Below, one piece after another: positions 1-10,638 of a DNA stretch of 64,000 bases (positions are counted from its first letter, which is position 1; each line of letters starts with the position of its first letter). The notes beneath the pieces were generated by a model. The model did no database searches, was not told the origin of the DNA, and saw only the letters and a list, made by a program, of their open reading frames with translations. The position numbers were made by a program, and so were the translations under genes. The stretch spans positions 1 through 64,000 of the forward strand of contig JAKAEE010000003.1 of the NCBI GenBank assembly GCA_021820065.1. Reading direction: 5' to 3'. Source of the stretch: Bacteroidota bacterium (GTDB lineage: Bacteria; Bacteroidota; Ignavibacteria; Ignavibacteriales; Melioribacteraceae).

Positions 1-2
1 CG

Positions 3-911
3 GCGCTCAAGGATAAAAAGATAGAATACTACTCGCAAACCCCAAGCAACATTAGTTTGAGCAGAAAGCTTGAAGGACCGCTCAACAAAGTTCTTATCGA
101 TATTTATTTCGGAAATAAATCTTTAACACCGGAAGAATTGGATTTTGCAAGAAAGGGAATTGATGTTACCGGATTTAAAGTTTCTAAAGAAGAGAATATC
201 AGAGAAGAAGGATATGGTTCGCTTATTCTTTCTTATGTATTCACCTTTTTGCTTTACATTAGTCTTTTACTAACGGGTCAGTTGATGCTGCAATCCGTCA
301 TCGAGGAAAAGAGCAGCAAAATTGTTGAAGTGATTTTGTCTTCCGTAAGTCCGCGCGAATTGATGACGGGAAAAATTATCGGCTCGGCGCTTACAGCGTT
401 AATCCAAATGTCAATCTGGCTGGCGGCAATTATTACAGTTACCTCTTCTGCAATTTACGCTTTGCCTCCGGAGGTAATGGTAAGCATCACAACAACGCAG
501 GTTGTTTTCTTGATGGTCAATTTTGCAGTTGGACTTGTGCTGTTCTTAAGTTTGTTTGGAATGATGGGTGCGATTTTTGATAACCCGCAAGATGCACAAT
601 CCGGAATGTGGCCGGTGATGCTGCTTATAATCATTCCGTTCCTAGTTGCCATGTCGATGATGCAAAACCCCAATAGTCCAATAGCGAATGCGGCGGCTCT
701 GATACCATTTACTTCCGTTATGGTTATGCCGGTTAAGATGACGCTTGTTGAAGTTCCGGTTTGGCAATTGTTTGCTTGCGTGGTGCTGAATATTGCCGCA
801 ATATTTTTGGTCTTTCCAATCGCGGGAAAAATTTATCGCGTTGGAATTTTACGCACCGGCAAAAAACCAAAGTGGTCCGAAGTTGTGAAGTGGTTAAAGT
901 ATAAGTATTAA
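3..911 (+). CDS. ABC-2 type transporter permease (NatB-like), 5' partial
   Basis: Frame is open to the window start (ALKDKKIEYYSQTPSNISLSRKL... upstream of the tracked TTG at 57); multiple TM segments and EEKSSKIVEVILSSVSPRELMTGKIIG, typical of ABC-2/NatB permeases. Confidence 0.85.
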   Translation, partial: ALKDKKIEYYSQTPSNISLSRKLEGPLNKVLIDIYFGNKSLTPEELDFARKGIDVTGFKVSKEENIREEGYGSLILSYVFTFLLYISLLLTGQLMLQSVIEEKSSKIVEVILSSVSPRELMTGKIIGSALTALIQMSIWLAAIITVTSSAIYALPPEVMVSITTTQVVFLMVNFAVGLVLFLSLFGMMGAIFDNPQDAQSGMWPVMLLIIIPFLVAMSMMQNPNSPIANAAALIPFTSVMVMPVKMTLVEVPVWQLFACVVLNIAAIFLVFPIAGKIYRVGILRTGKKPKWSEVVKWLKYKY

Positions 912-923
912 TAAAGGAAAGTG

Positions 924-949
924 TAGAGACGTTCCGCGGAACGTCTCTA
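924..949. repeat. 26-bp perfect palindrome TAGAGACGTTCCGCGGAACGTCTCTA
   Basis: Read directly; perfect self-complementarity in a 45-bp intergenic gap. Confidence 0.95.
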
Positions 950-956
950 TATTAAA

Positions 957-1277
957 ATGAACGAAAAAGAATTATATCCTTCCCTTGTTGAAAAACTCTA
1001 CAAAGACTTTTCTCTTGCAAAAGATTCGCTACCGGCTGTAACCGATTTGCCCATGATTCGCGAGCACCTCATCGCTAAAGTTTCGGAACTGATGTCGAGA
1101 GATTACGAACGGTTCATCACTAATTTGTACAGAATTGATGTGAGCGAATCCAAGGTAAGAGAAATTTTGCACAGCAAAGACAGAACTACAATCCCGGAAA
1201 AACTTGCCGATCTCATTATAGAACGCCAGCTTTTGAGAATTAAAACCCAGATACTTTACCGAGAAGGGAAGTTGTAA
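957..1277 (+). CDS. conserved hypothetical protein
   Basis: ORF of 106 aa, co-oriented, short gap; no family recognised. Confidence 0.6.
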   Translation: MNEKELYPSLVEKLYKDFSLAKDSLPAVTDLPMIREHLIAKVSELMSRDYERFITNLYRIDVSESKVREILHSKDRTTIPEKLADLIIERQLLRIKTQILYREGKL

Positions 1278-1348
1278 ACTTCTTCTTTTAATGAAAAGCA
1301 TTTCTAATTATCTTTGATTAGAAACTTTCAAAACAACTTAACGGCGGT

Positions 1349-2284
1349 ATGGTAAAATCCTTCATGAAAAAATATCCGGTGATCGATTATTTTGCCATAG
1401 CAGTTGGTTCGGCGCTAATGTCAATTGGTATCGGTGTGTTTTTAGTTGATGCGCGCGTTGTTCCCGGAGGCGTAAGCGGACTTGCTATGGCGCTGTATTA
1501 TTTATCAGGCAACAAAATTCCAATCGGAATTCTTATTTGGGTATTAAACATTCCACTTTTCATTTGGGGATTAAAGGAACTCGGCAAAAAATTCGGTTTG
1601 CGAACATTCGTCGGCTTCTCGCTCAATTCATTCTTTATAGATTTTTTTAGAGGGGACATTCCCGGATTTTCTTGGATTAGACTACAAGATTCTCAAACAG
1701 TAAGGGAGTTATATCAGAAAGATTTTTTGTTTCTGATATTGATTGGCGCGGTACTGCTTGGAATCGGTCTCGGAATAATTTTTAAGTTCAAGGGCACAAC
1801 TGCCGGTTCAGATATAATTGCGTCCATTCTGCACAAAAGATTCGGTTTCAAACCGGGGCAATCAATAATGGTTGTTGATTTCGTCGTAATCGCTTTCGCG
1901 GGATTTATTATAGATGTAAAAAATCTTTCGCCGGATCGCCCGGCGCTAGTGCTTACGTTCTACGCTATTTTTCTTTTGTTCATTTCTTCGCGTCTAATTG
2001 ATATTCTAATAGATGGATTTGACTACGCTCGTGCGGCGTATATCATTTCAGATAAGTTCGATGAAATCTCGGAAGCGATATTAAAAAACCTTGGTCGCGG
2101 CGTTACAGCAGTAAACACACGCGGCGTTTACCTGAACGTTCAGCGCGAAATGCTGCTAACCGTTGTTCCTCTTCGCGAAGTAACAAAACTTGTCGATGTT
2201 GTTAAAGAAGTTGATCCGACGGCATTTGTAATAATTTACAACGTTCACGAAGTCCTTGGCGAAGGATTTAGGCGGCGCATTTAA
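1349..2284 (+). CDS. YitT family membrane protein (DUF161 + DUF2179)
   Basis: N-terminal TM domain (ARVVPGGVSGLAM), C-terminal DUF2179-like (YIISDKFDEISEAILKNLGRGVTAVNTRGVY). Confidence 0.9.
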   Translation: MVKSFMKKYPVIDYFAIAVGSALMSIGIGVFLVDARVVPGGVSGLAMALYYLSGNKIPIGILIWVLNIPLFIWGLKELGKKFGLRTFVGFSLNSFFIDFFRGDIPGFSWIRLQDSQTVRELYQKDFLFLILIGAVLLGIGLGIIFKFKGTTAGSDIIASILHKRFGFKPGQSIMVVDFVVIAFAGFIIDVKNLSPDRPALVLTFYAIFLLFISSRLIDILIDGFDYARAAYIISDKFDEISEAILKNLGRGVTAVNTRGVYLNVQREMLLTVVPLREVTKLVDVVKEVDPTAFVIIYNVHEVLGEGFRRRI

Positions 2285-2288
2285 TTTG

Positions 2289-2317
2289 TGTAGGGGCTTG
2301 ACATGTCGAGCCCCACA
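2289..2317. repeat. imperfect palindrome TGTAGGGGCTTGACATGTCGAGCCCCACA
   Basis: GGGGCTTGACAT/ATGTCGAGCCCC arms with one wobble; directly after the yitT stop. Confidence 0.9.
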
Positions 2318-2343
2318 TAACGAATTTAAATTAAGAGCCCATA

Positions 2344-3342
2344 ATGAACACTCCAAACGAATATTTTAAGCCGGAAGAAATCCGGGCGCTCGCAAATTCA
2401 TTTCAACAGAGTAGAATATTATTAACCGCTATTGAACTGGATTTATTTTCGTTGCTTGATAAAAAAGTTCTCAGTTCATCCAACGTTGCTGAAAAAATTA
2501 AAACTGACGCGCGCGCAACCGACAGACTTATGAATGCGCTCGTCGCTCTGGGATTTCTCCGAAAAGTTCACGGCAAGTTTTACAACGCGGAAAACGCTTC
2601 TCAGTTTTTAGTTAAAGGTAAACCGGAATTTATGGGCGGACTCTTCCATTCGCTTGGTTTATGGCAGACGTGGAGTACGTTAACCGACGCGGTGAAAAAG
2701 GGGAAATCGGTTGCCGAACGTAAACCTTCGCCATCGGGAATTGATTGGCAGGAAGCGTTTATTGCTGCAATGCATTACCGCGGAGTTAAAGAAGCAAAAA
2801 TTTTAGCGATGATGCTCGATCTCTCAAGAGCAAAAAAAATGCTTGACGTCGGCGGCGGGTCGGGTACATTTGCGATGGAGTTCGTCAAACAAAATTCTCA
2901 GATGACCGCAACCGTTTTTGATCTTCCGGATATTATTCCTATAACCAAAAAATATGTTGAGCAGGAAAACTTAACCCACAAAGTAAATTTTCTTAGCGGA
3001 GATTATTTGGAAGACGATTTCGGAAAAGGTTACGACTTGATTTTTCTTTCGGCAATTGTTCACATCAATAGTTGCGATGAGAACACACAGCTCATTGAAA
3101 AATGTTACAATGCATTGAATAGCGGCGGACAAATCATAATCAAAGATTGGGTAATGAATGACGACCGTACCGAACCCGCTGGCGGCGCTTTCTTTGCATT
3201 GAACATGCTTGTCGGAACACGGAGCGGCGATACCTATACCGAAAAAGAAATGAAAGAGTGGCTGGAAAAAACCGGTGTCAAAAAAATTGAAAGAAAAAAT
3301 ACCAGCTACGGATTCTCTCTAATAATCGGCTATAAAGAGTAA
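2344..3342 (+). CDS. methyltransferase, O-methyltransferase/acetylserotonin-MT-like with N-terminal dimerisation domain
   Basis: SAM motif MLDVGGGSGTFAMEF; HVHINS/IIKDWVMND; N-terminal winged-helix-like region. Confidence 0.85.
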   Translation: MNTPNEYFKPEEIRALANSFQQSRILLTAIELDLFSLLDKKVLSSSNVAEKIKTDARATDRLMNALVALGFLRKVHGKFYNAENASQFLVKGKPEFMGGLFHSLGLWQTWSTLTDAVKKGKSVAERKPSPSGIDWQEAFIAAMHYRGVKEAKILAMMLDLSRAKKMLDVGGGSGTFAMEFVKQNSQMTATVFDLPDIIPITKKYVEQENLTHKVNFLSGDYLEDDFGKGYDLIFLSAIVHINSCDENTQLIEKCYNALNSGGQIIIKDWVMNDDRTEPAGGAFFALNMLVGTRSGDTYTEKEMKEWLEKTGVKKIERKNTSYGFSLIIGYKE

Positions 3343-3565
3343 GTCTTTCATCCTGTCCGCCGTTTTTCTTCAAAAACGAGCACTCTGTTTATAATATTAA
3401 CCAGGTGAGAAGAAATCACTTTTATTTACTTTTTTCTTTTTTGTACATTTGCACAAGTTTTAAGTCCCTTGCGTACTCTCGACTTACAGTCGTTATATAA
3501 ATTTTTTTACTGCGCACCATCTTCAAATAGTGTTTTGGAAAAAATAAAACAGACGGGGACTAACT

Positions 3566-4777
3566 ATGTCGAATCAAGTAATCAATCATTTGGACCTTTA
3601 CCGCCTTCCGTGGACTCTTGCCGATAACGCAATCTCCTGGCTAGAACCGACTTCCATGTGCAACCTTTCATGTGACGGATGCTACCGCGAAAATCAGAAA
3701 GACTCGCACAAATCATTTGAAACGGTAAAGCATGAACTGGACATATTTCAGCAGAAAAGAAATTCTGACTGCATTTCAATTGCTGGCGGCGATCCGCTTC
3801 TTCATCCGCAAATAGTTGATATAGTAAAAGACATCAAACGCCGCGGATTGAAACCGATCATTAACACAAACGGTTTTGCTCTCAAAGAAGATTTGCTTTT
3901 GGAATTAAAGAATGCCGGCGTTTACGGATTTACATTTCATATCGATAGCAAGCAAGGGCGCGGCGGTGATTGGAAAGGTAAAAATGAATTGGAGTTAAAC
4001 GAACTCCGCTACAAATATGCTCGTATGCTTGCCGATGCCGGCGGAATTGCCTGCTCGTTCAACTCGACGGTTTATGAAGACACACTTCAGTATGTTCCTG
4101 GAATGATTGATTGGGCGCACAAAAATATTGATATCGTTCACACTATGGTTTTCATCGCGTTCCGTTATGTTGTGCCAACAATGCCGTTCGATTGGTACGC
4201 CGGAGGACAAAAAATAGACTGGCAGACAATCGCTTATCACACAGACAAGAACAGAAAGGTTGATATTCTTTCTACCGACGTGCTTCAAAAAGTACGTGAA
4301 CAATTTCCGGAGTTCACTCCAGCAGCTTATTTGAATGGCACAGAAAAAGTTGATTCATTCAAATGGCTTCTTACAGAACGCGTTGGAACGAAAAATAAAA
4401 TTTACGGCTACCTTGGTCCCAAGTTTCTTGAATTGATTATGAGTACGCATCATTTCGTAAAAGGCAAATATCTTTCTTATGCTTCGCCGGCAACCGCAAA
4501 GATGGGAAGATCAACAATGCTTTTGCTCTGGCCGTTCGATAAAAAAATTCGGAAGGCTCTTGGCAGAATGATGAAAAGTCCTTTTAGAATTTTTAAGAAA
4601 GCTCATCTGCAGACAATCATGTTTATTCAGCCGGTGGATTTTATGCCGGACGGAAGACAGAGCATGTGCGACGGATGTCCTGACATAACAGTTCACAACG
4701 ATGAATTGGTGTGGTCGTGCCGTCTTGAAGAGGTTACGAGCTTCGGCGGATTTTTAAGATCGGTTCCGAAAAAATAG
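3566..4777 (+). CDS. radical SAM protein with extra C-terminal cysteines
   Basis: CNLSCDGC (CX3CX2C) and GGDPLLH; C-terminal CDGCPDITVHNDELVWSC. Confidence 0.9.
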   Translation: MSNQVINHLDLYRLPWTLADNAISWLEPTSMCNLSCDGCYRENQKDSHKSFETVKHELDIFQQKRNSDCISIAGGDPLLHPQIVDIVKDIKRRGLKPIINTNGFALKEDLLLELKNAGVYGFTFHIDSKQGRGGDWKGKNELELNELRYKYARMLADAGGIACSFNSTVYEDTLQYVPGMIDWAHKNIDIVHTMVFIAFRYVVPTMPFDWYAGGQKIDWQTIAYHTDKNRKVDILSTDVLQKVREQFPEFTPAAYLNGTEKVDSFKWLLTERVGTKNKIYGYLGPKFLELIMSTHHFVKGKYLSYASPATAKMGRSTMLLLWPFDKKIRKALGRMMKSPFRIFKKAHLQTIMFIQPVDFMPDGRQSMCDGCPDITVHNDELVWSCRLEEVTSFGGFLRSVPKK

Positions 4778-4799
4778 TTTAGTACGCTTGCTCTTGATT

Positions 4800-4834
4800 G
4801 TTTTGAATTTCGAATTTTGGATTTTGTGTTTCAC
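4800..4834. repeat. heptanucleotide tandem array A (GTTTTGA ATTTCGA ATTTTGG ATTTTGT GTTTCAC)
   Basis: Five consecutive 7-mers read directly; between convergent genes, overlaps the stop of the GNAT gene. Confidence 0.7.
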
Positions 4835-5391
4835 AAATAGTATCTCATGATCGGTCTTGGATTCGAACGGCGGGCTGCTTCAACAAATCCCGCTTTGATA
4901 AATGCTGATGGAATTCCCCGCCATGCGAATGCATCCGGCATTTTTTCAGTATAGGGGACGGTAGGATAACCCTCTAGGATTTTCACCTTCCGTTTTTTAC
5001 AGTAATCAACAACACCCTTCAATATTTCCGTTGATAGACCTTGTCTTCGAAAATTTTTGCTTACGAAGAAACACGGTATAGACCAAACAGGCTCGTTGTC
5101 GATTCTCGCAAGTACTTTTGATTTTTCCATGCGGATATATTTTTCTCTTGGTGCAAATGCGCACCAAGCAGCGGGCTCTTTTCCAACATAACCAATTAAA
5201 CCAATCTGTTCTTTTTTCTTAACCAAAATTTTCATTGCTCTTTTGTTGCCGGCGCCCTTTTTCTTTTCGAAATCTTTTCTGCTGAGACGGGGCCACATAC
5301 ACCAGCATCCGCCGCACGCGCCTCGCTCGCCGAATAAAGTTTCAAAATCATCCCATGTTTTTTGTGTGAGCGGTTTGAAGGTGATTTTCAT
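4831..5391 (-). CDS. GNAT family N-acetyltransferase
   Basis: FFVSKNFRRQGLSTEILKGVVDYCKK acetyl-CoA loop. Confidence 0.85.
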   Translation of the reverse strand: MKITFKPLTQKTWDDFETLFGERGACGGCWCMWPRLSRKDFEKKKGAGNKRAMKILVKKKEQIGLIGYVGKEPAAWCAFAPREKYIRMEKSKVLARIDNEPVWSIPCFFVSKNFRRQGLSTEILKGVVDYCKKRKVKILEGYPTVPYTEKMPDAFAWRGIPSAFIKAGFVEAARRSNPRPIMRYYL

Positions 5392-5398
5392 TTGTTGT

Positions 5399-7963
5399 TT
5401 AATTCTTGGTTGGAAAAATTACACGGAAAGTAGTGCCTTTTCCTTTCTTGCTTGTAACCTTAATGTCTGCGCCGTTGAGTTCGCAATATTTTTTTACAAG
5501 AGAAAGCCCAAGACCGTTGCCTTCAAAATTTCTAGTATAACCTTTTTCTTCACGCGTGAAAGGTGTAAACAACATCGGCATGTACTCATCGGAAATACCA
5601 ATTCCGGTATCGGCAATATCTACAAATAAATGATCTCGCGAATCCCGGTTGATTGAAATTTCGACTTTACCTTTTGAGGTGTATTTGATTGCGTTATCAA
5701 CCATATGAGAAAAAATTTGGTTTATGGAATATTCATCAGCTTCTATAACCGGATCGCCTTCGAAATCATTTATTGTTAACGAGATTTTCTTTTGCTTTGC
5801 CAACGACTGGAAGTTGTTAAACGTTTTCTGCAGAACGTCTTTATACAGATCGATGCGCTTTGCTCTGTAAGAATAAGATCCGGTTTGAAGTTCCGACATG
5901 TTAAGAATTAATTCAACCGTTCTCATGATACGTTTACCTTCCGTATCGATAACATCGAAACCATTTGCCATTTCTTCGTCAACTTTAGCCTGCAATTCAT
6001 CCTTCATCATTGAAGTGAAACTCAGAATTACATTTAACGGGGTTCTGATTTCGTGACTCATCTGTGCAAGGAATTCGGATTTCAACCGGTCGGATAGCTC
6101 TGCTCTATTCTTCGCTTCAATTAATGCTTCCTCGGTTTTTTTCTTTTCGGTGATGTCCTCGACGGTTCCTTCGTAATAAAGTATTTTATCATTTTCGTCT
6201 CTTACTGCGCGCGCACTTTCACGGATGAAGATTAATGTACCGTCTTTCTTTTTCCATTGGGCTTCAAAGCCAAGTATTAATCCGGTTCTTTCTATCTCAG
6301 TTTTGAAAATATTCCGTTGTGAATTATCTGCATAAATATTTTTAACATCCAACTTGAAAAACTCATCCAAAGAATTGTATCCGGTAATTTTCAACAGTGT
6401 TGGGTTTGCCATTAAGGTTTTGCCTTCAGGCGTAGTTTGATAAATACCTATTGTTGCGTTTTCAAATAAACCTCTAAACCGAAGTTCGCTTTCTCTTAAC
6501 GCTTGTTCGGCAAGTTTCCGCTCGGTAATATCCTGCTTAACTGCAACGTAAAAGATAATTTCTCCCGACGGATTTTTTGTGGGGGTGATGGTCATTTCCT
6601 CGGTATAAAGCGAGCCGTCTTTGCGTTTATTAATAATTTCTCCCCGCCAAATTTCTCCCGCCTGAATTCTATCCCACATGTAAGCATAATAACTATCGTC
6701 ATGCTGCCCTGATTTTAGAATATTCAGATTTTGTCCCGTTACTTCTTTAAGAGTGTAACCGGTTAGTTTAGTAAATGCACTGTTAACCCAAAGTGCGTGC
6801 CCTTCTTTGTCTGTAATTACAATACCGTTTGCTGCGGCTTCAAGCGCTGTGCTTTGAAGATTGATTTGTTCTTCGACACTTTTCTGTTCTGTAATATCTG
6901 TGATAAAACCTTCCAGCGCTACCGTCTCGTCGTCTTTTTCAGAATAAATGCCTGCACCCTGTTCCCATACCCATTTTTCAAATCCGGCTGCGGTTTTAAT
7001 TCTATAAATTAATTGGAACGACTTTCTTTCTTCCAAAGCTGTTTTGATGATTTCGTAATTCTTTTTGAGATCTTCCGGATAAATTAAATCATAATATGAA
7101 AGGGTTCTGTTGTTAATTAAATCTTCCGACTTGAATCCTGTGACCTGCAGACATTTATCGCTCACGTAATCCAACACCCAGACTTGTCCCAACTTGCATC
7201 GGTAAACCATTCCAGGTAAATTCTGAACAAGAGTACTAAGTTTACGTTGACTTTCCTGAAGCGCTTCTTCCGTCTTTGTGGTTCTATGCAATCCTTTTTC
7301 AAAACTTAAACTGGCGGCTTTTATTTCTTTGATATATGCGTCCCTCTGCTTTTCATACCTGTAAAAAACCAAAACACTTATAAACGATAACAACACGCTA
7401 ATGCCGATCAATCCGAATTGTGTGAAACGGAATATTCTAATTTGAGATGCGAGCAATGCCCTCACGTCGGTTTCAATCAAGGCTGTATTATTATCTATGG
7501 TTGAAAAAATAAGTTCCAGTTTCGTTTTAAATTCGTTTTTAGCTTCCGGTGTGCTCTTTTTGCCCAGATCAAACGATAATCCTCTAAACTCCAGCAACAC
7601 GACTTGAAATTGTTGAACGTTTTCTTTTAATGCGAGGTCATTTAAAGGAAGAGAAACGATGTTCATCTTATCTTTTTCTTCAAGAATCACATGTGCGTTA
7701 AATTCTGCAAGCGAAAGGCTCTGCCATGCATCATTCAGCACCTGAGGGTTTTCATTTTCCGTATATCTAAGAAAATTTGTCCTGGCGTGAAGAACGTTTG
7801 TCTTAATGTTGAGAGAGGCATCGAGAAGGGTTGTATAGGTAAAGTTAACCCTAATTCCCATGAACAGACTGTACGCAATTGCCAGCGCCATTATAACGCC
7901 GGCGCTTAATATGAGAATGTAAACAGATTTGTTTGATGATGAAATCTTATCCCGGTAATTCAT
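5399..7963 (-). CDS. membrane-bound multi-PAS sensor histidine kinase
   Basis: Two TM helices, three PAS repeats (ITDITEQK, VKQDITERK, VEDITEKK), HisKA SHEIRTPLN, HATPase GNGLGLSLVKKY. Confidence 0.95.
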   Translation of the reverse strand: MNYRDKISSSNKSVYILILSAGVIMALAIAYSLFMGIRVNFTYTTLLDASLNIKTNVLHARTNFLRYTENENPQVLNDAWQSLSLAEFNAHVILEEKDKMNIVSLPLNDLALKENVQQFQVVLLEFRGLSFDLGKKSTPEAKNEFKTKLELIFSTIDNNTALIETDVRALLASQIRIFRFTQFGLIGISVLLSFISVLVFYRYEKQRDAYIKEIKAASLSFEKGLHRTTKTEEALQESQRKLSTLVQNLPGMVYRCKLGQVWVLDYVSDKCLQVTGFKSEDLINNRTLSYYDLIYPEDLKKNYEIIKTALEERKSFQLIYRIKTAAGFEKWVWEQGAGIYSEKDDETVALEGFITDITEQKSVEEQINLQSTALEAAANGIVITDKEGHALWVNSAFTKLTGYTLKEVTGQNLNILKSGQHDDSYYAYMWDRIQAGEIWRGEIINKRKDGSLYTEEMTITPTKNPSGEIIFYVAVKQDITERKLAEQALRESELRFRGLFENATIGIYQTTPEGKTLMANPTLLKITGYNSLDEFFKLDVKNIYADNSQRNIFKTEIERTGLILGFEAQWKKKDGTLIFIRESARAVRDENDKILYYEGTVEDITEKKKTEEALIEAKNRAELSDRLKSEFLAQMSHEIRTPLNVILSFTSMMKDELQAKVDEEMANGFDVIDTEGKRIMRTVELILNMSELQTGSYSYRAKRIDLYKDVLQKTFNNFQSLAKQKKISLTINDFEGDPVIEADEYSINQIFSHMVDNAIKYTSKGKVEISINRDSRDHLFVDIADTGIGISDEYMPMLFTPFTREEKGYTRNFEGNGLGLSLVKKYCELNGADIKVTSKKGKGTTFRVIFPTKN

Positions 7964-7969
7964 CGTTCT

Positions 7970-9355
7970 CTATTTTGTTAGTATCTCATATCCCCACGGA
8001 GTAATAGTAATTTTTGATTCTGTAGTTAATATAACAGTTTGATTTGTAAAAAGATTGCGAAATGTTCCTTGCAGTCCGGCATTTTTTAGATTTACTTCTT
8101 GTTTTTCTTTCGAAAAATTGAAAAATGCCACGACTTTATCTTTTCCTTTTTCTCGGTAGAACGAGAAGATAGATTTATTGTTAACCGGAACCTTCTGAAA
8201 TTCTCCTCCACTGGTTCCGTTCCACAAAGCATTGTTTTCTTTTTTCAAATGGAAAAGTTTCGAATAAATACCGCTCATTTTGTTTGGCTTCCAGTTTATT
8301 GTATCCTTCTCAAAAAAGCTCAAACGTTTATTGAGCCCCGCCTCTTGACCGTTGTAAACCAACGGCATGCCCGGTACTACTCCGGTTACAACCGCAAATG
8401 CTTCGGCTGCGTTGCCGTATCTTTCTTTGTCTGTTCCGTTCCATGAGTTTTCATCATGATTGGATGTGAACACCATCCGGTATGAATCAACCGGATATTC
8501 CTTTTTCTCTTTTTCGAAGTACTTGTAAAAATCCGAAGGATTCTTTTTTCCTTCAGCGCATCCAACGAATAAATCTTTGAGCTGCCAATTGTAAGTCATA
8601 TCAAATACCTGGTGAAGTTCCGGTTCCGAAGCTTCGGCAAGCATAAATATCGGTTTTGATTTTTCAAGTTGCGGACGAACCCAAACCCAAAATTCTGTTG
8701 GCACCATTGCAGCAACATCGCATCGGAAACCGTCGATGTTGCATTTATCAATCCAGAACTTCATAGCATCGCGCATGTAGTTCCAAAGTTCTTTGTTGTC
8801 ATAATTAAGATCGATTACGTCGGTCCAATCCTTTACCGGCGGAACAAAGTTTCCCTTTTTGTCTTTCGTATAAAAATCCGGATGTGATTTCACCCACACA
8901 TTATCCCATGCTGTGTGATTTGCAACCCAATCGATAATGACATGCATTCCCAGTTTGTGAGCTTGCTTAACTACATTTTTGAAATCGTTAACTGTGCCGT
9001 AAGCCGGATCTACAGCAGTATAATCCTTTACGGAGTAGTAGCTGCCCAGCGTTCCTTTCCTGTTCAGCTCGCCTATGGGATGAATCGGCATGAACCATAA
9101 AATATCAACTCCCATTTTTTTCAATCGCGGTAAACTTTTGGCAAACGCCTTAAAAGTTCCTTTGCGAGTATATTGGCGTATGTTCACTTCGTAAATTGTT
9201 GCTGTGCGGCTCCACTCGACATGCTTTACGGATTTAATTTCTTCTGGTTTGTGCGCTTTAGAGGCGGCGCCGGTTTTTGCCATAATCGAAACACTTAAAA
9301 TAATGAAGGTAATAAACAGTAATTTACTTTTGCGAATATAAAGACTTTTGCTCAT
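7970..9355 (-). CDS. secreted GH13 alpha-amylase family protein
   Basis: GH13 motifs DWVANHT, GFRCDVA, FTSNHDEN; signal peptide favours the internal Met at 9355 over the tracked start at 9403. Confidence 0.9.
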   Translation of the reverse strand: MSKSLYIRKSKLLFITFIILSVSIMAKTGAASKAHKPEEIKSVKHVEWSRTATIYEVNIRQYTRKGTFKAFAKSLPRLKKMGVDILWFMPIHPIGELNRKGTLGSYYSVKDYTAVDPAYGTVNDFKNVVKQAHKLGMHVIIDWVANHTAWDNVWVKSHPDFYTKDKKGNFVPPVKDWTDVIDLNYDNKELWNYMRDAMKFWIDKCNIDGFRCDVAAMVPTEFWVWVRPQLEKSKPIFMLAEASEPELHQVFDMTYNWQLKDLFVGCAEGKKNPSDFYKYFEKEKKEYPVDSYRMVFTSNHDENSWNGTDKERYGNAAEAFAVVTGVVPGMPLVYNGQEAGLNKRLSFFEKDTINWKPNKMSGIYSKLFHLKKENNALWNGTSGGEFQKVPVNNKSIFSFYREKGKDKVVAFFNFSKEKQEVNLKNAGLQGTFRNLFTNQTVILTTESKITITPWGYEILTK

Positions 9356-9463
9356 AAGACCGTCCGCGGAAAAGTTTAAGAATTTCTCTTGGAAGTTAAC
9401 CAAAAATAGCTTTATATAAATTCATTTTTGTATTTTTCTTTAAGTAAAAAGTCCGCTGGGGTT

Positions 9464-10609
9464 ATGAAAAAGATTTTCGGTGATCCGGTAGTAAGATTTT
9501 TTGTTTCGATTCTTGGATTGTTTGTAATCTGTTTTGTGCTGATGGAACTTCAGCATATATTCATTCCGCTGGTGATAGCTTACATTTTATTTTTCTTCTT
9601 TGAACCGCTTAACCAATTTCTAAAATCGAAAAAAATCCCGTTGCTGTTTATAATTTTCATCGATCTGTTTTTGACAAGTTCGATTCTTTACGGAATATCA
9701 AGAGTGTTGATTGACCGGTTCATTCAGTTCAGCGCGCAGCTTCCGCTTTATGAAAGCAAGCTAAATCACATCATCAGCGAAACATCTTTTTCATTGGGAA
9801 TTAGGGACAGGCTTCTTACTAACTTTAGCGTCACGCGATTGTTGAAATCCATCAACTTTAATTTGATTTCAAGCGGTGTTCTCTCTTCCACGCTCTCAGT
9901 TGTTGTTAGCATTCTGCTTGTGTTGTTCTTTTTTATCTTCATAAGCAGCGGACATCACAAAATAGTTGAAGCTATCCGTATGAGATACGTTGAAAAGGGA
10001 ATTAAGTCGTCTCTAAAGAAAATGAAAAAAGAAAAATCGTCTTCCGATGATGAAAACAGTGCCGATCAAAAAACGGAAGAGGAAACAGCCGAGACATTAA
10101 CTTTTCAGCGGGAAATAAAATTACAAAGAACATTCAAAGACATCACCGAACAAATTCAGAGATATATCGTAACAAAGTTCTTAATTAGCTTAAGTATGGG
10201 AATTTTATTCGGACTTATTCTGTGGTTATTCGGCGTTCAGTTCTTTATCATCTGGGCATCACTTGCCCTGCTCTTAAATTTTATTCCTAACGTCGGTTCC
10301 GTTATTGCGGTTATTCTTCCTTCATTGATGGCGCTTATTCAATATCAGTCTTTCGGTTATGCTTCTATTGTTGCCGGTGTATTGATCATATTGCAAAATA
10401 TTATTGGCAATTTAATTGAACCTAAAATTTTCGGTGATCAGCTCGGTCTAAATCCGCTGGTGATTCTCCTTTCATTGTTGTTATGGGGATACCTGTGGGG
10501 TATCGTAGGGATGTTCCTATCAGTGCCGCTAACAGCTGTAATCAAGATAATTCTTTCGAATTCCGGCTCAAAAAACATGCGTTTCATAACACATCTGATG
10601 AGTAATTAG
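9464..10609 (+). CDS. AI-2E family transporter (PerM-like)
   Basis: GVQFFIIWASLALLLNFIPNVGSVIAVILP and NLIEPKIFGDQLGLNPLVILLSLLLWGYLWGIVGMFLSVPLTA; ATG at 9464 preferred to the tracked 9428. Confidence 0.9.
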   Translation: MKKIFGDPVVRFFVSILGLFVICFVLMELQHIFIPLVIAYILFFFFEPLNQFLKSKKIPLLFIIFIDLFLTSSILYGISRVLIDRFIQFSAQLPLYESKLNHIISETSFSLGIRDRLLTNFSVTRLLKSINFNLISSGVLSSTLSVVVSILLVLFFFIFISSGHHKIVEAIRMRYVEKGIKSSLKKMKKEKSSSDDENSADQKTEEETAETLTFQREIKLQRTFKDITEQIQRYIVTKFLISLSMGILFGLILWLFGVQFFIIWASLALLLNFIPNVGSVIAVILPSLMALIQYQSFGYASIVAGVLIILQNIIGNLIEPKIFGDQLGLNPLVILLSLLLWGYLWGIVGMFLSVPLTAVIKIILSNSGSKNMRFITHLMSN

Positions 10610-10638
10610 GTTTTTCTGCCCGCTCCTCGCTCACGCGC

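Noticed and set aside
5399-7963. Orphan PAS histidine kinases (also 21912-23498, 50605-52554) as a novel signalling cluster
   Set aside because: They are scattered singly among unrelated genes with no response regulator nearby; orphan kinases are common in such genomes.
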